Assembly (NCBI RefSeq): GCF_002902235.1
Contig: NZ_PPRL01000141.1
Location: forward strand, 1-64,000
Source: Staphylococcus ureilyticus
GTDB taxonomy: Bacteria > Bacillota > Bacilli > Staphylococcales > Staphylococcaceae
Direction of reading: 5' to 3'
Length of the DNA stretch: 64,000 nt
In this document: in pieces, positions 9,601 to 18,868 of the stretch
Position numbering within the stretch: the first letter of the stretch is position 1
Layout of the letters: each line of letters starts with the position of its first letter
Notes under the pieces: model-generated
The model's database searches: none
What the model was told of the DNA's origin: nothing
The model's input: only the letters and a program-made list of their open reading frames with translations
Program-made: the position numbers and the translations under genes

Positions 9601-10524
9601 CTAACGTTCAATAGGATGCTCACCGATGATTCTAACTTCTGGATGAAGTTCAACATCAAATTTAGCTTTAACTGTTTTTTGTACGTGATGTATTAAATCT
9701 TCGTAATCAGTTGCAGTACCTTTATCTACGTTTACCATAAAACCTGCATGTTTCTTTGATACTTCTACGCCACCTATGCGATAGCCTTGTAGATTTGAAT
9801 CTTGTATTAATTTACCAGCAAAATGTCCTGGTGGTCGTTGAAAGACGCTGCCACAAGATGGATATTCTAGTGGCTGTTTTGTTTCCCTTCTTTCAGTCAA
9901 ATCATCCATTTTCTCTTGGATATCTTGTAGATTGCCAGGCGTTAATGTAAATGCAGCTTCTAATACAACTAAGTGTTCTTTTTGAACGATACTATTACGA
10001 TAATCTAACTCAAGCTCTTTGTTTGTTAGTGTGATTAAGTCTCCTTTTTCATTAACGCATAGGGCATAATCGATACAATCTTTGACTTCACCACCATAAG
10101 CCCCCGCATTCATAAATACAGCACCGCCAATTGACCCTGGGATACCACAGGCAAACTCCAATCCAGTTAGTGCATTGTCTCGTGCAGTACGTGATACATC
10201 AATAATTGCAGCACCACTTCCTGAGATGATTGCATCATCTGAAACATCAATATAATCTAACTGGAGTAAACTGATGACAATGCCTCTAATTCCACCTTCT
10301 CGGATAATAATGTTTGAACCATTCCCTAAATACGTGACGGGGATATCGTTTGTGTAAGCAAAATGGACGATAGCTTGTACATGCTCATTTTGCGTTGGAG
10401 ATAAGTAATAATCTGCTTGACCTCCCGTTTCAGTGTATGTATAGCGTTTTAGTGGTTCGTCAACTTTTATAATATTTTTTGGAACTATTGCTTCTAATTC
10501 TTTTAAGATGTCATCTTTATGCAA
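9601..10524 (-). CDS. murB: UDP-N-acetylenolpyruvoylglucosamine reductase
   Basis: MurB uses NADPH and FAD to reduce UDP-GlcNAc-enolpyruvate to UDP-MurNAc, the second committed step of peptidoglycan precursor synthesis in the cytosol. The 307 residues contain the PCMH-type FAD domain ([16 protein letters not shown] near 63-78; [20 protein letters not shown] near 126-145). The catalytic serine is in [17 protein letters not shown], and the C-terminal glutamate in HPEVRIIGE. It is the type II form, as in other Firmicutes. The start follows AGGAAAGGATG. Confidence 0.95.
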   Translation of the reverse strand: MHKDDILKELEAIVPKNIIKVDEPLKRYTYTETGGQADYYLSPTQNEHVQAIVHFAYTNDIPVTYLGNGSNIIIREGGIRGIVISLLQLDYIDVSDDAIISGSGAAIIDVSRTARDNALTGLEFACGIPGSIGGAVFMNAGAYGGEVKDCIDYALCVNEKGDLITLTNKELELDYRNSIVQKEHLVVLEAAFTLTPGNLQDIQEKMDDLTERRETKQPLEYPSCGSVFQRPPGHFAGKLIQDSNLQGYRIGGVEVSKKHAGFMVNVDKGTATDYEDLIHHVQKTVKAKFDVELHPEVRIIGEHPIER

Positions 10525-10648
10525 TTATAGAACATCCTTTCCTGTTGAATTCATTTATATATTATACCAATGATTTAACTTGTTTGCTAAACAGTATATC
10601 GCTTTATTGAAAACGATTCAGTTTATTTATTCTTTTAATGTTTAAACG

Positions 10649-11191
10649 TTAGTGATGTGTGTTCGATAAATCTTTATTAATTTCACGGAGTAGTTGTTTA
10701 AAAAGTAATTGTTTCTGATTTTCGTATTCACGAATTGGCGCTGTATCAGTTGCTAAATTGTACTTTTGTTTTCCGAAGTGAGTTGCTGAAGATGCATTGA
10801 TTGTTAAATAATAATTTGTCTTCAGATAATCATTATAAAGTTGTGAGTCTATTTGAACAATATGTAATCGAGCAATTTGTTTTAAATCAATGAGATTATT
10901 AAATTGAGCCATAACTACTTTTTTGTGATATGGATGATGAAGTCTATAAAAACCTTGATAATTTAGTCTTTTTTCATCTAAAGCAGTGATATCATGTAAA
11001 TCATCTACCCCTACTAATACATCTAAAATAGGTTCAGTAGGGTAGTTGAAGTGGCTAGTCCCTCCAATATGATGTGTTGTTTTTACTGGTGTATCTAAAA
11101 GGGTCAATAATTTATGACGTAGCATCTTATATTGTTTAATAAAAGTTTGCTGAACATCTTCTTTGATAAAAGGTTGAACATCCGAATACAT
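10649..11191 (-). CDS. GrpB-family (UPF0157) protein
   Basis: This 180-residue soluble protein shows the GrpB pattern. There is an N-terminal helix with FIKQYKMLRHKLLTLL, then a THHIGGTSHFNYPTEPILDVLVGVD segment that aligns with the family's IEHIGSTAVPGL-KPIIDILV motif, and a later histidine-containing strand RLHIVQ. The fold is related to nucleotidyltransferases, but no reaction is established. The usual aspartate (ILDVLV) is kept while the STAVPGL loop is altered (TSHFNYP). The start has AAAGGAGTGA upstream. Confidence 0.68.
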   Translation of the reverse strand: MYSDVQPFIKEDVQQTFIKQYKMLRHKLLTLLDTPVKTTHHIGGTSHFNYPTEPILDVLVGVDDLHDITALDEKRLNYQGFYRLHHPYHKKVVMAQFNNLIDLKQIARLHIVQIDSQLYNDYLKTNYYLTINASSATHFGKQKYNLATDTAPIREYENQKQLLFKQLLREINKDLSNTHH

Positions 11192-11318
11192 TGAATTAAA
11201 TCACTCCTTTAAATGATCAAAATAAATTGTTAAACTATAAATTCTGGAATAATATATCATATATTATTTTCAAGTTAAATAAGTTTCTGTATAATACGTA
11301 ATGATAAGGAGTGCAGAA

Positions 11319-12206
11319 ATGAAAAAATTAATGTGCTTTGTTTTATTAGTTTGTTTTGCTGTCGTAATTGTTGCTTGCGGACATGAAGGTGCCAACGAAT
11401 TTAAAGATTTTGATAGCACTTTAAATGATGTAAAGCAAAAAGAAAAGGCGTTCAATAAAGAAATGGATTCTATTGATTTAGAAAACATTAATGATTTAAG
11501 TAAAACAGATATGACTGATAAAAACAAAAAAGAATTTAATCAATTGCAAAACAATTTGAATAGCAAGTTAATACCTAAATTTGAAGCATATGAGAAAGCT
11601 ACAAAAAATCTGCCAGCACAGTCCGAAGAAACCAAGGAATTAAAATCTAAATATTTAACATCAATCAAAAAGAAAAAAGCTGCGATTGATGAACTTAAAA
11701 CATTTGTTGATTTATACAATCAGTCAGTTAAAGCAAATGAAGATATTTTAGATTATACAAAACTTTTCGAAAAGAATAGATCACAAGTAGAAGAAAATAT
11801 GAAAAAAGCTAATAATGCAGGTGAAAGTGTTAAAGGCTTTAAAGAGAAGTTAGAACAAAATAATAAAGATTTAAAAAATACAGCGGAAAAAGAATCGAAT
11901 GCTAGAAGTGCTAAATCAGAGCAACAAGCCATTGAAAATCAAATTATGCCATTAATAAAAAAACAAATTAAAGACTTAAATAAGGCAGAAATTACAGATG
12001 GTTATGTGAATGATGCGCGTAAAAATACGATTGAGATGTACTACAGCTTACAAAATTACTATGAAACAAGAGAAGAGACAATTGAAATTGGTGAAGCAAT
12101 AGCTAAAATAGACATTAATCAATTACCGAAAGAAAGTAAAGATTTAAAACAATATGATAAGGATTTTAATAAAAAGTATGCCGAAATAAAAGGTAAATAT
12201 CAATAA
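11319..12206 (+). CDS. YkyA-type coiled-coil lipoprotein
   Basis: I place the start at ATG 11319 because AAGGAGTG lies 5-12 bases upstream; the in-frame ATG at 11301 is inside no ribosome context. The 295-residue precursor has a lipoprotein signal with VIVAC (lipidated Cys20). The rest is almost wholly charged helix with long heptad-like stretches (LNDVKQKEKAFNKEMD, FKEKLEQNNKDLKNTAEKE), so a rod-like surface protein is expected. It matches the putative cell-wall-binding lipoprotein family named after Bacillus YkyA. The function is unknown. Confidence 0.78.
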   Translation: MKKLMCFVLLVCFAVVIVACGHEGANEFKDFDSTLNDVKQKEKAFNKEMDSIDLENINDLSKTDMTDKNKKEFNQLQNNLNSKLIPKFEAYEKATKNLPAQSEETKELKSKYLTSIKKKKAAIDELKTFVDLYNQSVKANEDILDYTKLFEKNRSQVEENMKKANNAGESVKGFKEKLEQNNKDLKNTAEKESNARSAKSEQQAIENQIMPLIKKQIKDLNKAEITDGYVNDARKNTIEMYYSLQNYYETREETIEIGEAIAKIDINQLPKESKDLKQYDKDFNKKYAEIKGKYQ

Positions 12207-12359
12207 TAAATTATCCAGTTAAGTTATGAGATTTGTAATAAACTGTTAACAATAAAAAGGTAATTGTGTATAATTGGAAACAATGATATGTGAATATCAT
12301 TGGAATTTCACACTTTTAGATACAATGTGGTGTGTTAAATATTTTTAGAGGTGAATAGA

Positions 12360-12680
12360 ATGGCTATAAAGCTGAGTTCGATTGACCAGTTTGAGCAAGT
12401 TTTAGAAGAAAATAAATATGTATTTGTGCTGAAACATAGTGAAACATGTCCTATTTCAGCCAATGCTATTGATCAATTTAACAAATTTTTATATGAAAGA
12501 GATATGGATGGTTATTATTTAATCGTACAACAAGAAAGAGCTTTATCAGATTATATAGAAGAAAAAACGAATGTAAAACATGAATCGCCACAAGCATTTT
12601 ATTTTGTGAAGGGACAAGCGATTTGGAATGCAAGTCACGATCATATTAATGTGAAATCTTTGGCAGGCGCTGAAGAGTAA
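12360..12680 (+). CDS. brxC: Bacilliredoxin-type monothiol protein (YtxJ/BrxC family)
   Basis: This thioredoxin-fold protein of 106 residues is linked to bacillithiol: it removes bacillithiol from oxidised protein cysteines. The active site is KHSETCPISANA (residues 23-34), with the single cysteine of the TCPIS motif that marks YtxJ/BrxC. I chose ATG 12360, which has TAGAGGTGA upstream, rather than a GTG at 12351 that lies inside that ribosome site. It is a single-gene unit between its own promoter region and a strong terminator. Confidence 0.82.
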   Translation: MAIKLSSIDQFEQVLEENKYVFVLKHSETCPISANAIDQFNKFLYERDMDGYYLIVQQERALSDYIEEKTNVKHESPQAFYFVKGQAIWNASHDHINVKSLAGAEE

Positions 12681-12698
12681 AAAAATAAATATTTAAAA

Positions 12699-12752
12699 AA
12701 GAAACGCTTGTTAAGCTTTAAGTTATATTAAAAGGTTTAGCAAGCGTTTCTT
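12699..12752 (+). terminator. Terminator after brxC
   Basis: GAAACGCTTG (12701-12710) pairs with CAAGCGTTTC (12741-12750). The stem is flanked by A and T runs, so it may work in both directions. Confidence 0.75.
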
Positions 12753-12914
12753 ATAATGTGAAAAATTGTGTTTTGGCATGTATAATATAAAGTTGAATTA
12801 GTCATAAATCCACGGTAATTGAATATTGATCATTTTATCAGGCGTGGTATTCGAGTCAATTTAAAAATAAAGCTATGAAAAATGTAAGGTAATATGAATA
12901 TTAGAGGTGACAAA

Positions 12915-14039
12915 ATGAAAGTATTAGTAGCGATGGATGAATTTAATGGTATTATATCTAGCTATCAAGCCAATCGGTATGTAGAAGAAGCGGTTGCTAG
13001 CCAAATAGAGAAAGCGGATATCGTACAAGTACCGTTGTTTAATGGTCGGCATGAATTGATGGATTCTGTCTTTTTATGGCAATCAGGTACCAAATACAGA
13101 GTGGTTGCCCATGATGCAGATATGAATGAAGTAGAAGCAGTTTATGGTATTACAGATAATGGCATGACAATTATTGAAGGCAATCTATTTTTAAAAGGAC
13201 AACGACCAATTATAGAAAGAACAAGTTATGGTTTAGGTGAAATTATACTTGATGCAATAGAAAATGGTGCTGAACATTTAATTATTTCGTTAGGTGCTAT
13301 TGGTAGTTTTGACGGTGGTGCTGGCATGCTTCAAGCACTCGGAGCTAAATTTTATGATGACGAAGCGCAAGAAATCGATGTTACGCAAGGCAGTCGTGTA
13401 CTAAAATATATTAGACGTATAGATGTTTCTCAAGTTAATCCAAAATTGAAAGATATGAGAATTCAACTTATGTCAGATTTTGATAGTAAATTATATGGTA
13501 AAAATAGTGAAATTATGCAAACATATGAAAATTACCAAATTTCGCATCAAGAAGCGGCTGAGGTAGATAATTTAATTTGGTATTTAAGTGAGATGTTTAA
13601 AGCTGAATTGAAAATCGCACTAGGACCTATTCAAAGAGGTGGCGCTGGTGGAGGTATAGCTGCAGTGTTAAACGGCTTATATGATGCTGAGATTATGACA
13701 AGTAATGAACTAGTGGATCAGATTACACATTTAGAATCATTAATTCAACAAGCAGATTTAATAATATTTGGTGAAGGTGTGAACGAACAAGATCAAATTT
13801 TAGAAACGACGACCGTTCGCTTAGCTGAGTTAGCTACAAAATATAATAAACCGTCGATTGCCATTTGTGCTACTGATGATAAATTTGATTTGTTTGAATC
13901 GATGGGTGTAACAGCAATGTTTAATACATTTATCGAAATGCCGCAATCCTTTACAGATTTTAAAATGGGCATTCAAATTAGACATTATACGGTTCAAGCG
14001 ATTAAGTTATTGAAAACACAATTTGATGTTAATCAATAA
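12915..14039 (+). CDS. Glycerate kinase-like protein with altered catalytic motifs
   Basis: The 374-residue protein has the two-domain layout of type-1 glycerate kinases: an N-terminal MKVLVAMDEFNG strand, ERTSYGLGEIILDA, GSFDGGAGMLQALGA, then GPIQRGGAGGGIAAVL and IIFGEGVNEQDQ in the C-terminal half. Several family signatures are changed. The usual DSFKGSLS is DEFNGIIS, the usual ADGGEG is absent (FNGRHELMD), and the GSATNDGG loop is GAIGSFDGG. S. aureus, as I remember it, has the same altered protein, so this is an old lineage feature and not fresh decay. Kinase activity on glycerate is doubtful. The start at 12915 has AGAGGTGA upstream. Confidence 0.75.
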   Translation: MKVLVAMDEFNGIISSYQANRYVEEAVASQIEKADIVQVPLFNGRHELMDSVFLWQSGTKYRVVAHDADMNEVEAVYGITDNGMTIIEGNLFLKGQRPIIERTSYGLGEIILDAIENGAEHLIISLGAIGSFDGGAGMLQALGAKFYDDEAQEIDVTQGSRVLKYIRRIDVSQVNPKLKDMRIQLMSDFDSKLYGKNSEIMQTYENYQISHQEAAEVDNLIWYLSEMFKAELKIALGPIQRGGAGGGIAAVLNGLYDAEIMTSNELVDQITHLESLIQQADLIIFGEGVNEQDQILETTTVRLAELATKYNKPSIAICATDDKFDLFESMGVTAMFNTFIEMPQSFTDFKMGIQIRHYTVQAIKLLKTQFDVNQ

Positions 14040-14131
14040 AACAAGTATGCATCGTTGTCTATAGATGTGCTAGAACGATAAAATTACTAATTTAACATCG
14101 GCAAAATTGTCCTGAACAACTTGTACCAAGT

Positions 14132-14179
14132 AAAACCGCCAATTTCTGTAGATTTACAATAGAAATTGACGGTTTTTTT
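14132..14179 (+). terminator. Terminator after the glycerate kinase-like gene
   Basis: AAAACCGCCAATTTCT pairs with AGAAATTGACGGTTTT (14161-14176) with one mismatch and is followed by a T run. Its core resembles the nrdF terminator. Confidence 0.85.
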
Positions 14180-14342
14180 AATAGCGTTTGGAGATGATGA
14201 AAAATAGCACCATTATAACGATGACACCTGATGGCATTGTAGGTTTAAGCAAGCATAACATTGCAAAAGGTATGGGAACGTGGACTAGAAATGTATGCAT
14301 AACCAAAATGATAAAACATAAATTTAAAAAAGAGGATGGAAC
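14178..14342 (-). pseudogene. Possible C-terminal remnant of a membrane protein
   Basis: Reading the minus strand from about 14342 to the stop at 14178-14180 gives about 54 codons. They start from an in-frame stop further up and contain two hydrophobic stretches ending in VIVIMVLFFIISKRY. This looks like the last helices and positively charged tail of an integral membrane protein. There is no ribosome site and no recognisable family, so it may be the tail of a deleted gene or a chance hydrophobic frame in AT-rich DNA. Confidence 0.25.
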
Positions 14343-14407
14343 AGAAATCTGATTATATTAAAAAGATTTCGTCGTTCCACCCTGGCAAGTAAAAAGTGAT
14401 TACATAA

Positions 14408-14476
14408 GCTAGCTCAAGCATAAGCCTTAATAACGCAATAAATTGAGCGGCAATATTAAGGATTACCTGAGCTAGC
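14408..14476 (-). terminator. Long hairpin downstream of pepT
   Basis: GCTAGCTCA (14408-14416) pairs with TGAGCTAGC (14468-14476), and inside it CCTTAATA (14425-14432) pairs with TATTAAGG (14454-14461). It lies 20 bases past the pepT stop. The T-run after it on the minus strand is weak (CTTTTTAC about 17 bases later), so it may act mainly as a 3' stabiliser. Confidence 0.5.
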
Positions 14477-14495
14477 GCTCTATATGGTACTAATA

Positions 14496-15734
14496 TTACT
14501 TATTATTTTGATAAGTTACTACTACTTCTTGGGCGATACCAACTATAACGTCAACCGCTTTTTCCATGACATCAATAGATGCATATTCGAAAGGACCATG
14601 GAAATTATCACAGCCAGTAAAAATGTTAGGGGTTGGCATTCCCATAAATGAAAGTTGTGAACCATCTGTACCACCACGGATTGGTTCAGTATTAGCTGGG
14701 ATATCTAATTTGTCAAAGACACGTTTAGGAATATCTATAACATGTGGCATAGGCTTGATTTTTTCTCCCATATTGTAATACTGATCGTTTATTTCAACTT
14801 CAATGGGTTCATCTTCAAAATGACTATTGATATCATTTTTAATTTCTACTAAACGTTTTTTACGTAAATCAAACTCATGTTTATCATGATCACGAATAAT
14901 ATAGTAAAGCTTTGCTTTCTCAACATCACCATCAAATTTCATTAAATGATAAAAACCTTCATAACCTTCTGTACGTTCAGGCACCTCATTTTGTGGTAAA
15001 AGTGCATTGAATTGCTGGCCTAAAAGTACAGCGTTGACCATCGCATCTTTTGCGGAACCTGGATGAACATTCACGCCATGACAAGTTACAGTCGCTTCTG
15101 CAGCGTTAAAACTTTCGTATTGTAACTCACCAAATTGACTACCATCCATTGTATATGCAAAGTCAGCATTAAAACGTTCGACATCAAATGCATGTGGCCC
15201 TTTACCGATTTCTTCATCCGGTGTAAAAGCTACTCTGATACGACCATGTTTGATTTCTGGATGCGACGTCAAATGTTTTAAAGCTTCCATAATTTCAACG
15301 ACGCCAGCTTTGTCATCTGCTCCTAATAGCGAAGTACCATCTGTGATCATTAAAGTATGTCCTTCTACTTGTTTCATTGCAGGAAAGACATCTTGGCTTA
15401 AAACTCGATTTGTATCACCAAGCTGAATTGGTTTCCCATCATAACGCTCAATGATTTGTGGATTGACATTTGTGGCATTGAAATCAGGTGAAGTATCAAC
15501 ATGTGCTAAAAAACCGACAGTCGGGATAACTTCGTCTACATTACTTTCTAATGTTGCAAATAAATAGCCATTTTCATCAACATCAGTTTCTAAACCCAAA
15601 TCAGTTAATTCATCATTCAATAAATCCAATAAATCCCACTGCTTTTTAGTGGAAGGTGTTGAATTTGAAAGTGGATCAGATTGTGTATCAATTTTGACAT
15701 ATCGCGTAAGTCGTTCAATAATATCATTTTTCAT
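14496..15734 (-). CDS. pepT: Peptidase T (tripeptide aminopeptidase)
   Basis: PepT is a cytosolic zinc peptidase of family M20 that removes the N-terminal residue from tripeptides. The 412-residue protein shows the metal and catalytic residues in order: [22 protein letters not shown] with the bridging aspartate, and DEEIGKG with the catalytic glutamate pair. The C-terminal metal-ligand region is [13 protein letters not shown]. The start follows AAGGGGTG. It lies 11 bases behind the ThrE-like gene pair on the same strand, so peptide breakdown and amino-acid export may be co-expressed. Confidence 0.93.
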   Translation of the reverse strand: MKNDIIERLTRYVKIDTQSDPLSNSTPSTKKQWDLLDLLNDELTDLGLETDVDENGYLFATLESNVDEVIPTVGFLAHVDTSPDFNATNVNPQIIERYDGKPIQLGDTNRVLSQDVFPAMKQVEGHTLMITDGTSLLGADDKAGVVEIMEALKHLTSHPEIKHGRIRVAFTPDEEIGKGPHAFDVERFNADFAYTMDGSQFGELQYESFNAAEATVTCHGVNVHPGSAKDAMVNAVLLGQQFNALLPQNEVPERTEGYEGFYHLMKFDGDVEKAKLYYIIRDHDKHEFDLRKKRLVEIKNDINSHFEDEPIEVEINDQYYNMGEKIKPMPHVIDIPKRVFDKLDIPANTEPIRGGTDGSQLSFMGMPTPNIFTGCDNFHGPFEYASIDVMEKAVDVIVGIAQEVVVTYQNNK

Positions 15735-15745
15735 AAAAACACCCC

Positions 15746-16246
15746 TTATGCTCTGTTATTCATATTATATGATTTCTTATATATTTTACCATTCATTTTA
15801 CCAATATGTTGTTTTATGCGTGTATAAATATAATAAATAATCTCTGCACACAGAATACCAAAAGCAATTGCACCCGAAATAAGTGTTACTTCGAGAAATG
15901 TATTGACGGCATGTGTATATTGGTTACTCACTAAGTAACGTGTTGCTTCATACGCAAGTCCTCCAGGGACAAGCGGAATAATGCCAGGCACAATAAAGAT
16001 GATGACTGGTCTTTTATAACGTCTACTCATGGTATGACTCATAATTGCTAATATAAAACTCCCTAGAAATGAAGCCATAACTTTGCCTAATTCTAAATCA
16101 AGGGTTACTTTATAAATAATCCATCCCATAGCACCAACGAAACCACAAGCTAAAAGGAGACGTCGAGGTGCATTAAAAATAACAGAAAATAGCATCGTTG
16201 CTAAATAACTAATAATAAACTGTAAGACATAATAGCCAATGACCAT
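15746..16246 (-). CDS. Threonine/serine exporter, C-terminal-type subunit (ThrE family)
   Basis: This 166-residue membrane protein has about five hydrophobic segments and the [19 protein letters not shown] motif of the smaller ThrE_2 module (DUF3815-type). In Corynebacterium the two modules are fused in the ThrE exporter; here they are separate neighbouring genes. The start has AAAAAGGAGTG upstream. It sits between the larger ThrE module and pepT, all on the minus strand with 11-14 base gaps, so one transcript is expected. Confidence 0.8.
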   Translation of the reverse strand: MVIGYYVLQFIISYLATMLFSVIFNAPRRLLLACGFVGAMGWIIYKVTLDLELGKVMASFLGSFILAIMSHTMSRRYKRPVIIFIVPGIIPLVPGGLAYEATRYLVSNQYTHAVNTFLEVTLISGAIAFGILCAEIIYYIYTRIKQHIGKMNGKIYKKSYNMNNRA

Positions 16247-16260
16247 TTGAGCACTCCTTT

Positions 16261-17022
16261 TTAAAATATTAATAATACGATTGCAACACCAGCGCCTATA
16301 GCAAATGATGTTAGTGCCGCTTCGACACCGCGAGACATACCAGCGATGAGTTCTCCTGCCATAAGGTCACGAATAGCATTTGTAATTAAAATACCAGGAA
16401 CTAATGGCATGACACCTGCAATGGTAATAATATCTTGGTTTGCTGCCATACCTAATTTTGAAAATGAAGCTGCTATCGTAATCACAACTGCAGCACTAAT
16501 AAATTCTGAAAAGAACTTTATTTGTATATAACGTTGAACAAAGTCAAAAGTTAAAAATGCACCAGCTCCTGCAAGAATTGCAAAAAAGAAGTCATTCATA
16601 ACTCCACCAAACATAAATAAGAAGAAGCCACAAGCTATGGCGGCAGCAAAAAATTTAGTGATAGATGAAAACTGTAGTGATGCATGATGTAAATGTATGA
16701 GTTCAGATTTTGCTTCATCTATACTTAATTGATTACTAGAAATCTTTCTAGATAAACTATTTGTTAATGCTATTTTTTCTAGATCAGTCGTACGCTCACG
16801 TATACGGATAAGTCTTGTATTTGTACGGTTATTGAGTGAAAATATAATCGCTGTAGATGTTACAAAACTATACGTATCATCTAAGCCAAAACTTGCTGAA
16901 ATTCTATTCATCGTATCTTCAACGCGATAAGTTTCAGCGCCACTTTCAAGCAATATTCTGCCTGCGATGAGCACAACGTCAATCACTTTATCTTCATCAA
17001 TGATAGTGATCGAATCAGACAT
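16261..17022 (-). CDS. Threonine/serine exporter, N-terminal-type subunit (ThrE family)
   Basis: I start this protein at the ATG ending at 17022, which has TAGGAGGTG upstream; the longer frame to 17055 has no such site. The 253 residues begin with a soluble region carrying the family pattern RILLESGAETYRVEDTMNRI. They continue through about five membrane segments with GVMPLVPGILITNAIRDLMAGE, the counterpart of the motif in its partner. This is the DUF1212/ThrE_1 module, predicted to export small hydroxy amino acids by proton antiport. It is the first gene of the operon with the partner module and pepT. Confidence 0.82.
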   Translation of the reverse strand: MSDSITIIDEDKVIDVVLIAGRILLESGAETYRVEDTMNRISASFGLDDTYSFVTSTAIIFSLNNRTNTRLIRIRERTTDLEKIALTNSLSRKISSNQLSIDEAKSELIHLHHASLQFSSITKFFAAAIACGFFLFMFGGVMNDFFFAILAGAGAFLTFDFVQRYIQIKFFSEFISAAVVITIAASFSKLGMAANQDIITIAGVMPLVPGILITNAIRDLMAGELIAGMSRGVEAALTSFAIGAGVAIVLLIF

Positions 17023-17329
17023 AGCTGGGCACCTCCTAAATTTTTTGTAAATCAATCAATAGAAAGTTTACCGTGTACTAAGGTAACTTTCAATAGTATT
17101 TATTTCAGTACAGATTGTTATTATCATTAACCACCTATATTGTAACAAACTTAAATTTATAAATGATATGTTTAATTATAAAAAATATTGAAGTCATGCA
17201 TATGAGTTGTTATAGCTTAAGCATATTTGCATGTGTACACTAACGATTTAAGCACGTTACTTTCAAAAGTGATTTGTTATGGATTATGTTGAATTCGCCA
17301 TATTTGAATAGACCGTTCCATGATATAAA
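17023..17329. other. Upstream region of the thrE-like operon
   Basis: It contains an inverted repeat (17063-17072 with 17081-17090) that would lie in the leader or promoter of the minus-strand operon. I see no gene. The right end runs into the gdpS terminator. Confidence 0.5.
17063..17090 (-). promoter_or_regulatory. Inverted repeat upstream of the thrE-like operon
   Basis: AAAGTTTACC pairs with AGGTAACTTT, apart from one bulged base and the terminal base, across an 8-base centre. It lies 41 bases before the start codon on the minus strand. An operator or a leader hairpin are both possible; I recognise no regulator for it. Confidence 0.4.
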
Positions 17330-17371
17330 TTAAAAAGCTTGAGATATATAATTTAAATTATCCCAAGCTTT
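17330..17371 (-). terminator. gdpS terminator
   Basis: On the minus strand AAAGCTTG pairs with CAAGCTTT (17364-17371 with 17334-17341), and a T run follows. It is 20 bases past the gdpS stop. Confidence 0.75.
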
Positions 17372-17389
17372 GAAAATACATTTATTTAG

Positions 17390-18460
17390 TTATAATTTAA
17401 CTATAGGGTTAAACATCACTTGATTACGACCTTCATTTTTAGCCATATGCAACATATCATCTGCAACTTTAAAGACGGTACGTTGAGATTTATAATCATC
17501 TTTAGTTAGGTATCCGACACCAATAGAGACTGATAATTTAATCATTTCTTTGTTTGGTAAATGGAAAGTAGATTGTTCAACGCCTTTACGGATACTTTCA
17601 CTTAACTTAACACATTGGTCTAGTGTGTAGTCATATAATACTACAGAAAACTCTTCACCACCATTACGGTAAATGCTAAATTGTTCAGGCACATAGTTTT
17701 TTAATAATTGTGCGATTTGTCGTAATACAGCATCACCTGAATCATGTGAATACATGTCGTTAACATCTTTAAAACCATCAATATCAATGAGTAGTAAACC
17801 TAAGCTTTCATCATTTTCTTCTGCAATGCGTGTAGTTTCATTCAAATGTCTATCGAATTCTTTAACATTGCCTAAACCAGTCAAATAATCAAATCTATCT
17901 TCATTCTCATAGCGATTTACTAATGAGAAGAAATGCCAAATATCTACGAATGTAATCGAAGAAGTGATGGTTAAAACGAATGATAACGGTATCATATATA
18001 GTACTTCTTTAAATTCATAATACGGACTAATCAATGATAAGATGACAAATATGACTAGCGTAATTAAGTTGAGTATTTGTAATGAGATAATATCATTTTG
18101 TTTTAAAAATGGACCTATTGCTCCAACAATGATGGCTATTACAATTAAAATCATTGCAGTTATAATCGTATAATCACCAATTAATACATTAACTAAAGAT
18201 ACGATAAACGCTGCTAAAACTGTATAAACCATATTTGTATATCTACCTAAAAATAAAATCGGCACAAAAGATAAATAGAGGACATACTCATTAAAGATAG
18301 GGACAGGTTTAACAGATAATAATAATGCTACAATGGTCATTAAAATCGTGACGTATTCTTTTGAAAACACCATATTCTTATTTTCAGAGTACTGTAATCG
18401 GTGGAATAAATAAATTCCTGCGACAGTGACCGCAATATTATAAATAATAGCTTCAAACAT
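17390..18460 (-). CDS. gdpS: GdpS, membrane-bound GGDEF-domain protein
   Basis: The N-terminal half (about residues 1-185) is a set of hydrophobic helices of the 5TM-LYT sensor type. The C-terminal half (about 190-350) is a GGDEF domain: [15 protein letters not shown] at its start, [14 protein letters not shown] with the metal-binding aspartate, and the active-site motif [11 protein letters not shown]. The 356-residue length equals S. aureus GdpS. By motif it could make cyclic-di-GMP, but published staphylococcal work reports effects on biofilm and virulence genes independent of such synthesis, and no EAL or PilZ gene is seen here. It is transcribed alone. Confidence 0.9.
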   Translation of the reverse strand: MFEAIIYNIAVTVAGIYLFHRLQYSENKNMVFSKEYVTILMTIVALLLSVKPVPIFNEYVLYLSFVPILFLGRYTNMVYTVLAAFIVSLVNVLIGDYTIITAMILIVIAIIVGAIGPFLKQNDIISLQILNLITLVIFVILSLISPYYEFKEVLYMIPLSFVLTITSSITFVDIWHFFSLVNRYENEDRFDYLTGLGNVKEFDRHLNETTRIAEENDESLGLLLIDIDGFKDVNDMYSHDSGDAVLRQIAQLLKNYVPEQFSIYRNGGEEFSVVLYDYTLDQCVKLSESIRKGVEQSTFHLPNKEMIKLSVSIGVGYLTKDDYKSQRTVFKVADDMLHMAKNEGRNQVMFNPIVKL

Positions 18461-18868
18461 TTTTCTTACGCTCCTTTAAATAAACACTTAGTCATTGTAA
18501 GTGAAAAGTTACATTTTGTCATCATTGATATTTAGAAATTAATAACATTCGTTTAAAATTCATGTTAAAATACTTATTTGAGTGATTGTAAAATATATAA
18601 ATTGATTATTCTATAAAAAAGAAAGTGAATTTCGGCGTTGAACTCTGCTAATGATTACATTACTATTTGTATTACTAAAAGTACATCGTGTATTATAGAC
18701 TTAATTGAATCGTTTATAGAATTTTCGATACATATATCAAGTGAACTATGTTTTGAAAATATACAAGTGTATATCCATAACCAAATATGATTTCATATTT
18801 AGAATATTTATAGAGACTTTAAACTCAAATTCAAAATTATAAAGACTTAAATTAATGAAGGTGAACTG
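18461..18868. other. Divergent gdpS-tagO intergenic region
   Basis: It carries the divergent promoters of gdpS (minus) and tagO (plus). A 7-bp perfect inverted repeat ATATACA-AG-TGTATAT sits at 18759-18774, 95 bases before tagO. No gene or small RNA is supported. Confidence 0.5.

Larger units (their letters stand above)
14040..14495. other. Intergenic region between glycerate kinase-like gene and pepT
   Basis: It holds a terminator at 14132-14179, a possible membrane-protein remnant on the minus strand (14178-14342), a CAGAAAT-type hairpin at 14338-14378, and a long imperfect hairpin at 14408-14476 downstream of pepT. A plus-strand frame of 51 codons from 14194 has no convincing ribosome spacing, and I do not call it. 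Confidence 0.5.

Noticed and set aside
14194-14352. A 51-codon plus-strand frame with two ATG codons after GGAG
   Set aside because: The GGAG is too close to the ATG codons, the product resembles nothing I know, and the frame ends inside a hairpin.
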